Assembly: GCA_965237725.1 (NCBI GenBank)
Contig: OZ250151.1
Location: 2,542,001 to 2,606,000, forward strand
Reading direction: 5' to 3'
Length of the DNA: 64,000 nucleotides
Origin: G965237725 sp965237725
GTDB taxonomy: Bacteria > Pseudomonadota > Gammaproteobacteria > Arenicellales > Poriferihabitantaceae
Shown: piece by piece, positions 46,097-55,732 of the stretch
Layout of the letters: each line of letters starts with the position of its first letter
Position numbering within the stretch: the first letter of the stretch is position 1
Notes under the pieces: generated by a model
Databases searched by the model: none
What the model saw: only the letters and a program-made list of their open reading frames with translations
What the model was told of the DNA's origin: nothing
Made by a program: the position numbers and the translations under genes

Positions 46097-47263
46097 ATGT
46101 CAAAAATCCCAGAACCCATAAATATAAACCTGCATTCCAGCATGGCTGAAGTGCCCACTGATCAATGGGATAATCTGGTGCGAAATAATTATCCCTTTCT
46201 CAAACATGGTTTTCTATCCGCCCTGGAGAAACAGGGCTGTGTAGGGGAGCATACCGGATGGCTTCCGCGACACCTGAGCTATTCGAAACAAGACAAGTTA
46301 ATCGCGGCTTTACCCCTCTATGAAAAACACAATTCCTGGGGGGAGTTCGTTTTTGATCATGCCTGGGCTGACGCCTACCACCAATATGGTGTCGAGTACT
46401 ATCCCAAACTGGTCAATGCTATTCCGTTTACCCCCGCAAGCGGCCAGCGAATATTACTCGAGAATGTTGCTCACCCCGGGGCGGGTGAAAACGCCGCAAT
46501 ATTAATTGCCGGAGCAAATTCCCTGGTAGACAAAGGTGGCTATAGCGGCATTCACTGTCTGTTTCCTGAGTCCGCTGATTTTGCGCTCTTGAATCAAAAC
46601 GGCGCGGTTTCGCGAAAAGATTGCCAGTTTCACTGGCATAACCATAATTATCAGTCATTTGGTGAATTTCTCGAAACGCTGAAATTTAAAAAAAGAAAAA
46701 ATATCAAACAAGAGCGGCGCAAGGTTATTGATGCCGGGGTTTCGATAAGATGGCTTGATGGAAACACCGCATCCATCCAGGACTGGCATGAGTTCACCCG
46801 GCTTTATCGACAAATTTATGACCGCAAATACGGTATGCCGGCTTTTAGCGAGGCTTTTTTTATGGCCATCGCCCAATCCATGCCAGATCAGATTCATCTG
46901 GTTCTGGCCGATCAGCAAGGGGATTGTGTGGCGGGGGCACTGATGTACAGCGATGACACCACCCTTTATGGCCGACACTGGGGTTGCGATAATTATATCG
47001 ATAGCCTGCATTTTGAGGTCTGTTATTACCAGGGCATCGAATACTGTATTAAAACCGGGTTAAAACGCTTTGATCCTGGCGCCCAGGGTGAACATAAAAT
47101 TGCCCGCGGCTTTGTTCCAACCCCAACCCGCTCACTGCACTGGATGGGCCAAAGCCCGTTTAGGGATGCCATCAGGCAGTTTGTTGAGCGTGAACAGGCC
47201 GGTGTTCAGCGCTATATTGATGCTGTAACCGCCCACTCACCGTACAATACGGTGCAATTATAA
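46097..47263 (+). CDS. FemAB-like (DUF482) N-acyltransferase
   Basis: A 388-residue protein of the peptidogalycan/FemAB_like (PF04339) family. Typical segments are DHAWADAYHQYG, FKKRKNIKQERRKV at about 200-213, YGRHWGC at about 292-298, and FEVCYYQGIEYCIKTGLKRFDPGAQGEHKIARGF. The fold is a GNAT-type acyltransferase, and the substrate is not known for most members. It begins a plus-strand group with the BON-like membrane protein, 26 bp downstream. Confidence 0.85.
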   Translation: MSKIPEPININLHSSMAEVPTDQWDNLVRNNYPFLKHGFLSALEKQGCVGEHTGWLPRHLSYSKQDKLIAALPLYEKHNSWGEFVFDHAWADAYHQYGVEYYPKLVNAIPFTPASGQRILLENVAHPGAGENAAILIAGANSLVDKGGYSGIHCLFPESADFALLNQNGAVSRKDCQFHWHNHNYQSFGEFLETLKFKKRKNIKQERRKVIDAGVSIRWLDGNTASIQDWHEFTRLYRQIYDRKYGMPAFSEAFFMAIAQSMPDQIHLVLADQQGDCVAGALMYSDDTTLYGRHWGCDNYIDSLHFEVCYYQGIEYCIKTGLKRFDPGAQGEHKIARGFVPTPTRSLHWMGQSPFRDAIRQFVEREQAGVQRYIDAVTAHSPYNTVQL

Positions 47264-47289
47264 AACGGCACTATTTTATTGAAACCGAA

Positions 47290-48726
47290 ATGCTGAATTT
47301 TACGCCCCTTAAAACCGGGTTCGAGAAATACATCGAAAAAACTAACCCGCAACAACAGTACCGGACAGCCCTGTTCTGGGGAATGATCGGGCTGGCTTCC
47401 CTAATTCTGGGATTTACCAGCTATCATATTCAAGTTATTCCTGGGGAAATAAGCGCCAATATCGATGGTGTTTTGACCAAGCGCCCCTGGGTGCGCGAGC
47501 TGGTTGTGGTGGACGGTAGACAGATTTATTTGCGCGGGCAAATCGAACCCGACTCGGCTATCGAACACGAAATAGGACTGATTTCCGGCATCCCCGGCGT
47601 GCTCGGTGTAGCCAATGTTCTTGAAGAATCTCCAAAGCCATCCGCCCATCTGAAACTGAAAATGTCTCAGGGCAAACTCGAGGCCAGTGGCCAGTTGAAT
47701 GGCGAAAACCTGGAAACCATCATCGGCCATGTTGAATCCAGTTTCCCCGATCAACCGTTAAAAGATCTGGTCATAATTGACGACAGCCTTGGCCACCCGC
47801 TGTGGACCGAAGGGTTTGATCTAAGCCTGGAGAAACTTAACCAACTGGATGAATTTGAACTCAATGGCTGGCGCGACCAGATTGAGATCACTGGCACAGC
47901 AGAATCCCGTTTGCAGCGCCAACAAATTGGCTACTCGATTCCCGCCTCATTGATTGGTCGGGTAAAGGTTGTTAACCATATTCGTCAGCGGGTAGACAAA
48001 AACTTCCCCGCAATTAACCTTGTTTCCGACTGGCGCGGTTCCTACATTACCGGCCGGGTGCCCACAGCGGAACTTCGGGAACGATTACTGCGGGCTGCAA
48101 AAGATGCATTTGGTATTGATAGCATTGAATCAGATATTAAAGTGGACGGGTCATTAAATGCGGAAGAGCAGTTGACCCGACTAATATCCCTGCTCCCTGA
48201 ACTCAGCCAGGTTCGGGATCTTACCCTGCAAAGCTCAGATAAGACATTTTTGATCTGGGGTCGGGTGGATGATCCTGAAAAACTCGGTCGTTTTTTATAC
48301 GCCAGAAATAACCTTGGGCTGGAACAGGTGGTGCGCAGCGAAATCGTCATTGCCAACGCAGACAAATCGGCTTCATTAACCCTGTTCAGCGACCAGCGTC
48401 AGGTCATTCTCAATGGCATTCTACCCACCCTGAAAACGCGACAGCAATTGATTGAGGATATAAAAATGCATCTGGGTGTCCATAACATTATGGATTTAAC
48501 CAGCATCGAACCGAATATTGCCCACAGCAACTGGTTAACCCAGTGGCCGCAGTTGTTAGCCATTGTTCCAAAAACTGCCCTGGGAATTACCATCGATGAT
48601 CACGCCCTGTTGATAACCGGAAATGTAGATACCCAAGATCAGCTGGAGAAAATTGACAATCGACTGTCTCAACTTTTTCCTGACAATAACCGGTTAAACT
48701 GGATCACCGCATCAAATCAGCAATAG
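47290..48726 (+). CDS. Membrane-anchored protein with tandem BON-like domains
   Basis: A 478-residue protein. One N-terminal transmembrane helix (about residues 28-48, ALFWGMIGLASLILGFTSYHI) is followed by a long periplasmic part. This part has four or five repeats of the BON type (for example VVDGRQIYLRGQIEPDSAIEHEIGLISGIPGVLGVANVL, written here as a span at 72-110). BON domains bind lipid or other surfaces and occur in OmpA-type proteins such as ArfA of mycobacteria. No OmpA peptidoglycan-binding domain is present here. The function is unknown. A short membrane peptide gene follows after 15 bp. Confidence 0.65.
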   Translation: MLNFTPLKTGFEKYIEKTNPQQQYRTALFWGMIGLASLILGFTSYHIQVIPGEISANIDGVLTKRPWVRELVVVDGRQIYLRGQIEPDSAIEHEIGLISGIPGVLGVANVLEESPKPSAHLKLKMSQGKLEASGQLNGENLETIIGHVESSFPDQPLKDLVIIDDSLGHPLWTEGFDLSLEKLNQLDEFELNGWRDQIEITGTAESRLQRQQIGYSIPASLIGRVKVVNHIRQRVDKNFPAINLVSDWRGSYITGRVPTAELRERLLRAAKDAFGIDSIESDIKVDGSLNAEEQLTRLISLLPELSQVRDLTLQSSDKTFLIWGRVDDPEKLGRFLYARNNLGLEQVVRSEIVIANADKSASLTLFSDQRQVILNGILPTLKTRQQLIEDIKMHLGVHNIMDLTSIEPNIAHSNWLTQWPQLLAIVPKTALGITIDDHALLITGNVDTQDQLEKIDNRLSQLFPDNNRLNWITASNQQ

Positions 48727-48741
48727 CGTATTAAATTAATT

Positions 48742-48855
48742 ATGGCTTATCTTTTTTCTGAAATTTTGGGTTCCCTGATCATCGTTGCACTAGCCGCATT
48801 TGCTCTTGGCTGGATACTGCGGGGAATAAAAACACGAATCCATAAACGAAAATAA
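48742..48855 (+). CDS. 37-residue single-pass membrane protein
   Basis: A short frame beginning ATGGCTTATC at 48742 encodes 37 residues. A hydrophobic stretch of about 20 residues (LGSLIIVALAAFALGWILRG) is followed by a basic tail KTRIHKRK, a classic N-out/C-in small membrane protein. It lies 15 bp after the BON-like gene on the same strand, so co-transcription is likely. I do not recognise a family. A 7-bp stem TTCCACC/GGTGGAA follows at 48862-48887 and might end the transcript. Confidence 0.6.
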   Translation: MAYLFSEILGSLIIVALAAFALGWILRGIKTRIHKRK

Positions 48856-48941
48856 ATAATATTCCACCCGGCTCGCGGTCGGTGGAAAAATTTACCAATA
48901 ATTCAGACGAGCTTTTAAGTTAATTTTTTACCCCATCTCTT

Positions 48942-49748
48942 ATGCTAAGTGCCATAAAACGAAAAATTGGAAAAAGAATCGCCCGGTATTTAAGTCGACC
49001 GATCCCAGGGTACCTGCCTTTTTCTACCTACGAAATACCGCTACTCGAGCAGGTTATGCAGCCCGGCGATATTCTTCTGGTAGAAGGCAACACCCGAATC
49101 AGCACGGCGATAAAATACCTGACCCAGTCTACATGGTCCCACGCCGCGTTCTATGCCGGCCCGGCCACCAATCGATATAACGATTCCGATGAATTGTGTC
49201 CGCTAGTCGAGGCTGAATTGAATGATGGTGTTATCGCTTCGCCCTTATCCAAATATAAAGATTTCAATATTCGAATTTGCCGACCCGTGGGTTTGTCGGA
49301 TGAGGATCGCAGCAGAGTCGTGGATATTATGGTTAACAGTATTGGTCTGCAGTATGACCTGAAACACATTTTCGATTTGCTGCGATACTTATTTCCCACG
49401 CCGCCGGTACCCGTCAAATTCAGACGAAGAATGCTTGCCCTTGGCAGCGGAGATCCTTCCCGGGCTATTTGTTCCAGTCTGATTGCTGAAACCTTTCAGT
49501 CGATAAACTATCCGATTCTGCCAAGTGTTGAGAAGACAACCGAAGTTTCAGCCTACCACTATAGCGTCAACGTTATTTATCATATCCGTCACCATAGCCT
49601 GTTCACCCCTAGAGACTTTGATGTTTCGCCGTATTTTAAAATTGTGAAACCCACTATCGAGCATGGTTTTGATTACCGTGCGCTAACACTTCTCGATCCC
49701 TTGGAAAAAACGGAATCCATAGAATTGGAGGATACCGTTTCGACCTGA
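48942..49748 (+). CDS. YiiX-like permuted papain-like amidase/peptidase
   Basis: A 268-residue protein of the permuted NlpC/P60 (YiiX/YebB, PF05708-like) group. VMQPGDILLVEGNTRISTAI is followed by the catalytic His in WSHAAFYAG (about residue 65), an acidic residue in LVEAELNDGV and the catalytic Cys in RAICSSLIAETFQ (about 176). Permuted members put His before Cys. They act on amide bonds in cell wall or lipid-linked substrates. It lacks a clear signal peptide. Confidence 0.82.
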   Translation: MLSAIKRKIGKRIARYLSRPIPGYLPFSTYEIPLLEQVMQPGDILLVEGNTRISTAIKYLTQSTWSHAAFYAGPATNRYNDSDELCPLVEAELNDGVIASPLSKYKDFNIRICRPVGLSDEDRSRVVDIMVNSIGLQYDLKHIFDLLRYLFPTPPVPVKFRRRMLALGSGDPSRAICSSLIAETFQSINYPILPSVEKTTEVSAYHYSVNVIYHIRHHSLFTPRDFDVSPYFKIVKPTIEHGFDYRALTLLDPLEKTESIELEDTVST

Positions 49749-49856
49749 GACGAAGATGGGACCAAAGGTATAAGCCTGAGAAATAAGCCCTAGAAAAAGA
49801 CCCGGGGAAAATACCAGAGAATTTAGGCGACAGAAATCGTTCAGCGCTATTTCAAA

Positions 49857-50861
49857 TTAGCCCGTGCCGGTCTTTTTATAGGTAGTTAGCAGGTCTGCTT
49901 CAAAGGCATCGAAAGACGGCCACTCGGTGTCTTTCAAAAACAGGTCTCCAATTTCGCTCATATTCTGAGGTCGCTTAGCCAGGTCTAGTTCCAATGCCCA
50001 TTTAATTGCGTCGAGCACGGGCTGACTGATTTTTTTGTCTTCACTTTTAATTTTTAGTTCACGATTTTTCTCTTCCCGCTTCAGCGAAGTTGGCGGCGGC
50101 CGGCCGGTGATACAGGCGTATACCGTAGCCCCCAGAGCATAAATATCTGAGCCTGGGCCCAGTTGATTTTTATGATGTTGCTCGGGTGGCGCAAATCCCG
50201 GCGTCAGGGTCTGGAAGCTGGTGAATCGCTCTTTTTTATCCATTGCTTTGGAAGCACCAAAATCCAGCAGTAGTGGTCCGCCGTCGGTTCGCAAAAATAT
50301 ATTAGCCGGTTTAATATCCAGGTGTAACAACTTGCGCTTATGTAATGCATTTATCCCTGACATGATCGGTGGAATGGCTTTTTGCACAAAGGCCTGATCC
50401 AGATCCCCCTGACAACGCTTGATAAACCAACGTAAATCTTTACCCGCCTGTAATTTCGATACCATATAAGCGGTATTGTTGGCCCGAAAAACATTGGTAA
50501 TATTAATCACGTGGGGATGATCAATCTGGGAAAGAGAGTGGGCTTCAGCGAAAAATTGCTGCATTCCCACCTGGAATGCCTTGGTCTTGCGTTCACTTGC
50601 GGGTTCAATCTGGTCTGCACCCGCGCGTCGCGATAGCTGATTGGGAAAATATTCCTTGAGCACAACACTTTCATTCAACTGGGTGTCAAAACAGCGATAC
50701 ACGATGCTGAACCCACCACCACCAATTACCCCTTCCACCAGATACTGATCAACGGTGGTGCCCGATTTCAATGGCAATCGCTTAATGTTGGCACTGCCAT
50801 CGCTGTTTTTGGATGACGTGCCACCCCGTTTTGCCGGTCGTTTTTTATTAAACAATCCCAT
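49857..50861 (-). CDS. Serine/threonine protein kinase
   Basis: A 334-residue Hanks-type kinase without a transmembrane segment. The glycine loop is VIGGGGFSIVYR (about 40-51), the ATP Lys lies in SVVLKEYFP, the catalytic loop is HLDIKPANIFLR (about 178-189; HLD replaces HRD) and the metal loop is LLDFGASKAM (about 196). APPEQ marks the P+1 loop. The first 25 residues are basic and Ser/Gly-rich. The targets are unknown. It is divergent from yicC with a 326-bp gap. Confidence 0.9.
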   Translation of the reverse strand: MGLFNKKRPAKRGGTSSKNSDGSANIKRLPLKSGTTVDQYLVEGVIGGGGFSIVYRCFDTQLNESVVLKEYFPNQLSRRAGADQIEPASERKTKAFQVGMQQFFAEAHSLSQIDHPHVINITNVFRANNTAYMVSKLQAGKDLRWFIKRCQGDLDQAFVQKAIPPIMSGINALHKRKLLHLDIKPANIFLRTDGGPLLLDFGASKAMDKKERFTSFQTLTPGFAPPEQHHKNQLGPGSDIYALGATVYACITGRPPPTSLKREEKNRELKIKSEDKKISQPVLDAIKWALELDLAKRPQNMSEIGDLFLKDTEWPSFDAFEADLLTTYKKTGTG

Positions 50862-51229
50862 TATTTCTGTGCGCAGATACCGCTCCTGTGCAAACCCATG
50901 TTTTCAACTGTTCGAGACATAATATGGCGTGGAAATGCCCGGGTAAACCGCAGCAAACCAGTTTTTTTGGTACAACCTCCGATGATTTTTATAATAGTCA
51001 TTGTTTTGCAATTAGCCCCCTTTTTGCACAAAAACAAATGAAGAGGGTTAGTATTCGGCAAAAACCGAAATAATTCAAGGGTTAACCTGTGCTTATGGCG
51101 GTTTTTCAACGATAACAATTGCACCTCTATCTCCAACCCAATACAATCGGTGACCCAAAAATTCGCCGTTAAAACACTTTTACCGGGATGTTATCGATAA
51201 GAGATGACCCGGAAGTCGAAATACCTCAA
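50862..51229. promoter_or_regulatory. Divergent promoter region between kinase and yicC
   Basis: A 368-bp stretch between two divergent genes, expected to hold both promoters. I see no conserved RNA element or supported gene; a minus-strand 91-codon frame abutting the kinase start has no family features and is not called. Confidence 0.4.
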
Positions 51230-52096
51230 ATGACCACCAGTATGACCGCTTTTGCCAGGACCGAACGGGGCCTGGACGAAATCCAGTTGGTTTGGGAGAT
51301 TCGTAGCGTCAATCATCGCTATCTGGACATCAATCTCAAACTGCCTGAAGAATATCGATCCCTGGATGGGCTCTGTCGTGAAGCGATTGGTGAGAATCTG
51401 GGTAGAGGGCGAATCGATGCCCAATTGAAAGTGGAAAAAAACAGCACAGCATTGTCTGCGGGAATGGTAGATGAAAATGCAGTCAAAGAACTGGTTAACA
51501 TGCTCGATCAGATTGAAGCGATTTGCCCCGACCTGGAATCCGCCCGAACCACCGATATCTTGCGATGGCCAGGGGTGCTTCGAGAAAATCAGCATGACCA
51601 CGAAATCCTGGAAAAAAACACCTTGGATGGTTTACAAATTACCCTGGCCGAATTAGTGGAAAATCGGCAGCGCGAAGGTGCGCGATTGGCGGAAATGATT
51701 CAGGAACGGGTTAGTCAGTGTCGCTCAATATCTTCTGATATGAATGCCAAGATGGGGGAAATACAAGACAAGATAAAAGACAAGTGGGTTAGCCGGATTG
51801 AACAAATTGCCCGGGACTTTGATGGCGAACGAATTGCCCAGGAAATAGCGCTGATCCTGACCAAAAGCGATGTCAGCGAAGAGCTGGATCGGTTGCAGAC
51901 TCACCTCGATGAGGTCGAGCGTCTGTTGAAAACCAGCAAACCCGTTGGTCGCAGCCTGGACTTTTTGATGCAGGAATTAAATCGCGAAGCCAATACCCTG
52001 GGATCAAAGTCCATTGATCAGTCTATGACCAATGCGTCAATAGAATTAAAGGTACTCATTGATCAGATTCGTGAACAGGTGCAGAATATTGAATAG
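51230..52096 (+). CDS. yicC: YicC-family endoribonuclease
   Basis: About 288 residues from the ATG at 51230, since family members begin M-x-x-SMTAFAR; the frame is open from 51188. The N-terminal domain has SMTAFARTERG, WEIRSVNHRYLDINLKLPE and GRIDAQLKVEK. The C-terminal DUF1732 part has IAQEIALILTKSDVSEELDRL and SLDFLMQELNREANTLGSKS. YicC proteins are reported to act on RNA, including small RNAs. The gene order yicC-gmk-rpoZ-spoT is widely conserved in gammaproteobacteria. Confidence 0.92.
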   Translation: MTTSMTAFARTERGLDEIQLVWEIRSVNHRYLDINLKLPEEYRSLDGLCREAIGENLGRGRIDAQLKVEKNSTALSAGMVDENAVKELVNMLDQIEAICPDLESARTTDILRWPGVLRENQHDHEILEKNTLDGLQITLAELVENRQREGARLAEMIQERVSQCRSISSDMNAKMGEIQDKIKDKWVSRIEQIARDFDGERIAQEIALILTKSDVSEELDRLQTHLDEVERLLKTSKPVGRSLDFLMQELNREANTLGSKSIDQSMTNASIELKVLIDQIREQVQNIE

Positions 52097-52126
52097 CTGC
52101 GTTTCAACCCCAGTTTATAGATTGCC

Positions 52127-52702
52127 ATGGCGTCACCAGGTTTACTGATACTCTCAGCTCCATCTGGTGGCGGCAAAACCAGTTTAGCCCGAGCTCTGGT
52201 GGCGCGCCGTGATGATGTTGATATTACGGTTTCCCACACCACCCGCGCTCAACGTCCGGGAGAAGATAGTGGGGTACATTATCATTTTATCGATAAACCG
52301 CAATTCGAAAAAATGATTGGCGAAGATGCGTTTATCGAGTATGCCACGGTGTTTGATAATTACTATGGCACGTCCATGGCCGCTATCGAGAAACTGATTT
52401 TAAATGGCAAGCATGCTATTCTGGACATCGACTGGCAGGGCGCGCGAAATGTCAGGAAAAAATACCCGACGGCTACATCGGTTTTTGTGATGCCGCCGTC
52501 CATTGCGTCGCTCGAGGAGCGACTGAAGCAGCGAAAACAGGATAGTGAAGGCACTATCGCCAAGCGAATGAATGAAGCAAAGAATGAAATGAGTCATAAA
52601 GATGAATTTGACGTGATTATTACCAACGATGATTTTGATCGGGCTTTGCTAAAACTTGAAAGTGTATTGAATAGCCTTGTACCGGCAATTCAGGCAACTT
52701 AA
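52127..52702 (+). CDS. gmk: Guanylate kinase
   Basis: A 191-residue P-loop kinase of normal length that phosphorylates GMP to GDP. It has the loop SAPSGGGKTSL at residues 10-20, the GMP-binding SHTTRAQRPGEDSGVHYHF, and FIEYATVFDNYYGTS. It starts about 30 bp after yicC and lies upstream of rpoZ, linking guanine nucleotide supply to the ppGpp enzyme encoded further down the operon. Confidence 0.97.
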   Translation: MASPGLLILSAPSGGGKTSLARALVARRDDVDITVSHTTRAQRPGEDSGVHYHFIDKPQFEKMIGEDAFIEYATVFDNYYGTSMAAIEKLILNGKHAILDIDWQGARNVRKKYPTATSVFVMPPSIASLEERLKQRKQDSEGTIAKRMNEAKNEMSHKDEFDVIITNDDFDRALLKLESVLNSLVPAIQAT

Positions 52703-52735
52703 TAATTACTAACTTTTTTATATTGAGGTTTTAAG

Positions 52736-53086
52736 ATGGCACGTATAACGGTAACCGATTGTCTGGAAAACGTAGACAATCGATTTGAACTGGTTCTGGT
52801 AGCGACCAAGCGCGCAAGACAACTGATTCTGGGAGCGGAACCCCTGGTTGAAGTGGACAATGACAAACCCACGGTGGTTGCGTTGCGCGAAATCGCTGAG
52901 GGGCTGATTGGCCCATCCATTCTGGACGAAGAAGTCACCATTCCCGGCCTGGAATTTGACGACAATGGTGAGATGATTGAAATGGATGATGCTGCGGTTG
53001 AGGAAGCGATTAAACAAGCAATGTTAGAGGATACCGATGGCGCAAACCTTAGCGCTGACACAGAGGTGGAAAAAAAGCCTGAGTGA
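52736..53086 (+). CDS. rpoZ: RNA polymerase omega subunit
   Basis: A 116-residue protein. The N-terminal 65 residues show the RpoZ pattern: MARITVTDCLENVDNRFELV, then RARQL and NDKPTVVALREIAEGLI. The C-terminal 45 residues form an acidic, low-complexity tail that is longer than in E. coli. Omega helps assemble RNA polymerase and forms part of the ppGpp site. Its last 50 bp overlap the start of spoT. Confidence 0.96.
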   Translation: MARITVTDCLENVDNRFELVLVATKRARQLILGAEPLVEVDNDKPTVVALREIAEGLIGPSILDEEVTIPGLEFDDNGEMIEMDDAAVEEAIKQAMLEDTDGANLSADTEVEKKPE

Positions 53087-55256
53087 TTTACTGGAACTGC
53101 AAAGCTCTTCTGCAGTTCCAACTCACAAAGCCCTGATCAGTGAGCTGACCGGGACCCTAGGAAGCTATCTGGATAAAGCCGCCGAATCGGATATATATAG
53201 CGCAACTTTATATAGCGCTGACGCGCACAAAGGCCAGAAACGTAAAAGCGGCGAAGATTATATTTTCCACCCCATAGCGGTGGCCAAAATCCTCGCTGAA
53301 ATGCGCATGGATAGTCGCACGATTATCGCCGCGATTCTGCACGATGTTGTCGAAGACACCGATGTGTCTCTGAAACAACTTGGGGATAAATTCGGCGAGG
53401 ATGTTGCCATCCTGGTAGACGGCGTCAGTAAAGTCAATGCCCTCGAGCTGGAAACACGGGAGCATGCCGAAGCCGCGTCTTTCCGTAAAATGATTATGGC
53501 TATGGCCAAGGATATTCGGGTGATCATCATTAAGCTGGCTGATCGGCTGCATAATATGCGCACCCTGGATTCTCTGGACAATGACCGTAAACGTAGAATC
53601 GCAAGGCAAACTCTGGAGATTTACGCCCCCATTGCCAACCGCTTGGGCATGCGCGAGCTGGCACAGAATCTTGAAGATTTGAGCCTGCTTAATCTCTATC
53701 CTAAACGCTATAACGCCATTGCCAAAAAAGTTAAAGCATCCAAACGTGGCCGCAAGTCTATTGTTGAAGAGGTTTGCAAGAATATTCAGGAAAAGCTGGA
53801 GAAGGGCGGACTCAAAGTCGAAGTAAGCGGACGGGAAAAAAATATTTTTAATATCTACCGCAAAATGCTGCGCAAGAAACTGCTGCTGAAAGATGTCCAG
53901 GATATTAATGCCATTCGCGTGATCACCGAAAAACGCCCGGACTGTTACCAGGCTCTGGGCATGATTCACCAGCTCTACAAACCACGCCCGGAAAGTTTCA
54001 AAGACTACATCGCTATTCCCAAGGTCAATGGTTATCAGTCACTACACACCATTGTAGTTGGCCCTTTTGGGCAGTCGGTGGAAGTTCAGATTCGCAGCAA
54101 GTCCATGCATCGTACTGCAGAAAAGGGCGTCGCCTCGCATTGGTTGTATAAAACAGAAACCACCGGCGAACATGCTCCCCAACAATTGGCCCAACAATGG
54201 CTGGACAGCTTCGTCGAATCTCATCATCTGGCCACGGATTCCGGTGAATATCTTGAGCATCTCAAGGCAGATCTGTTTCCCGATGAAGTCTATGTGTTTA
54301 CGCCAAAGGGCGACATCAAGCGTTTGCCTCGGGGTGCTACTGCTCTGGATTTCGCCTATTCGGTGCATTCGGATGTTGGTGATCACTGCATCGGCGCGGA
54401 AATAAATCAAATTGCAGTGCCACTACACATGCAATTATCCAATGGCGACCACGTTGAGGTAAAAACTTCCCGGAAAGCCCGACCCATTCCGTCCTGGCTG
54501 GATTATGCGGTTACTTCTAAGGCCCGCTCGTCTATTCGACATTTTCTCAACCAGCAAAAAGAAAAGGAATCGCTGAAACTGGGTAGAAAGTTATTGCGCA
54601 ATGCCCTCAATAACCAGGGTTATCGTCGGGTAAGAATCCCCAGCACAGATAAAGTAAATTTGCTGAAACAACTCGCGCTCGACGATTGGGAACAATTACT
54701 GGCTGACATCGGATTTGGCAAGCGTCTACCGGCACTGGTTGCAAAACAGTTAATTGCAGAATCCGAGATTCAAGATAAATCCCAGCCTGAGCCCAAAGAC
54801 CAGATTCGTTCAACCCTGACCATTGAAGGGACCGAGCGTCTTCTGGTGACCTATGCAAACTGTTGCCACCCCATTCCCGGCGATAAAATTATTGGCACTA
54901 CCACAGCCGGGCGCGGTCTTGTAGTGCATCGGGCCAATTGCAAAAACTGCAAAGTGATCATGCGTCACCCGGATAATTATTTTCACCTCAACTGGTCTGA
55001 TGCGATAAAAGGCAAGTTCCAGGTTTTAATTAATGTCGAAACCAGAAACGAACCAGGTGTTCTGGCCAATGTCAGCAATATCATCGCTGAGCACAATTCA
55101 AATATTAATCATGTGTCTGTGGATCAGAAACATCAACATACCGCATTCATGTCATTTGTGATTGAAGTCAGTGACCGCAACCACCTGGCAGAAATCATGC
55201 GTCAGCTCCACGCCGACCCCGCGGTAATTACCCTGGTACGCGGCCAGTCTTCCTGA
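53037..55256 (+). CDS. spoT: Bifunctional (p)ppGpp synthetase/hydrolase SpoT
   Basis: A 739-residue long RSH protein. The HD hydrolase domain has H78, HD at 102-103 and ED at 106-107 (ILHDVVEDTD). The synthetase domain includes YKPRPESFKDYIAIPKVNGYQSLHT (about 322-345). A TGS domain (VYVFTPKGDIKRLPRGATALDFAY) lies at about 420-445 and a C-terminal ACT domain (INVETRNEPGVLANVSNIIAEH) at about 663-685. It makes and degrades (p)ppGpp in stress responses. The ATG at 53037 lies inside rpoZ, giving a 50-bp overlap; no alternative ATG exists in the first 85 codons. Confidence 0.95.
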   Translation: MAQTLALTQRWKKSLSDLLELQSSSAVPTHKALISELTGTLGSYLDKAAESDIYSATLYSADAHKGQKRKSGEDYIFHPIAVAKILAEMRMDSRTIIAAILHDVVEDTDVSLKQLGDKFGEDVAILVDGVSKVNALELETREHAEAASFRKMIMAMAKDIRVIIIKLADRLHNMRTLDSLDNDRKRRIARQTLEIYAPIANRLGMRELAQNLEDLSLLNLYPKRYNAIAKKVKASKRGRKSIVEEVCKNIQEKLEKGGLKVEVSGREKNIFNIYRKMLRKKLLLKDVQDINAIRVITEKRPDCYQALGMIHQLYKPRPESFKDYIAIPKVNGYQSLHTIVVGPFGQSVEVQIRSKSMHRTAEKGVASHWLYKTETTGEHAPQQLAQQWLDSFVESHHLATDSGEYLEHLKADLFPDEVYVFTPKGDIKRLPRGATALDFAYSVHSDVGDHCIGAEINQIAVPLHMQLSNGDHVEVKTSRKARPIPSWLDYAVTSKARSSIRHFLNQQKEKESLKLGRKLLRNALNNQGYRRVRIPSTDKVNLLKQLALDDWEQLLADIGFGKRLPALVAKQLIAESEIQDKSQPEPKDQIRSTLTIEGTERLLVTYANCCHPIPGDKIIGTTTAGRGLVVHRANCKNCKVIMRHPDNYFHLNWSDAIKGKFQVLINVETRNEPGVLANVSNIIAEHNSNINHVSVDQKHQHTAFMSFVIEVSDRNHLAEIMRQLHADPAVITLVRGQSS

Positions 55257-55721
55257 ATGAACAAAATTTTATTCGTCTGTATGGGGAATATCTGCCGATC
55301 ACCTAGCGCAGAAGGCGTGTTCAGATATTTGGCCGAGCAACGCGGCGTACAAGACAATTTTGAAATTGATTCTGCGGGGACCGGGGGCTGGCATATTGGC
55401 AATCCCCCGGATGAGCGCGCCCAACTCGCCGCCCAGGCTCGAGGCATTGACCTGTCTTCCCTGCGCGCGCGACAGGTGGCTGAATCCGACCTGGACTATT
55501 ACGACCTGATCATCGTCATGGACAGCGATAACCTGACTCGGCTTAAACAACTTTCCTCACCTTCCAATAGTCATAAAATTACCTTAATGCTGGCGTACTC
55601 GGAATCGGAACAAAACGAAATCCCCGACCCCTATTATGGCGGTGAACATGGTTTCGATCGGGTGCTGGATCTGCTTGAAGACGCCTGCGACAAACTAATT
55701 GATCAGCTGCTGCTGAAGTAA
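55257..55721 (+). CDS. Low molecular weight protein-tyrosine phosphatase
   Basis: A 154-residue protein with the LMW-PTP active site CxxxxCRS near the N-terminus (C8, C13, R14, S15 in VCMGNICRSPSAEG) and the catalytic Asp in IPDPYYGG (about 123-128). It starts directly at the spoT stop (TGAATG). Its targets are unknown; this group also includes arsenate reductase-like proteins, but DPYYGG fits a phosphatase. Confidence 0.92.
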   Translation: MNKILFVCMGNICRSPSAEGVFRYLAEQRGVQDNFEIDSAGTGGWHIGNPPDERAQLAAQARGIDLSSLRARQVAESDLDYYDLIIVMDSDNLTRLKQLSSPSNSHKITLMLAYSESEQNEIPDPYYGGEHGFDRVLDLLEDACDKLIDQLLLK

Positions 55722-55732
55722 AATTTGAAGGA

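Noticed and set aside
50861..51136. 91-codon minus-strand frame between kinase and yicC
   Set aside because: No family features or ribosome binding site, and it occupies the expected divergent promoter region.
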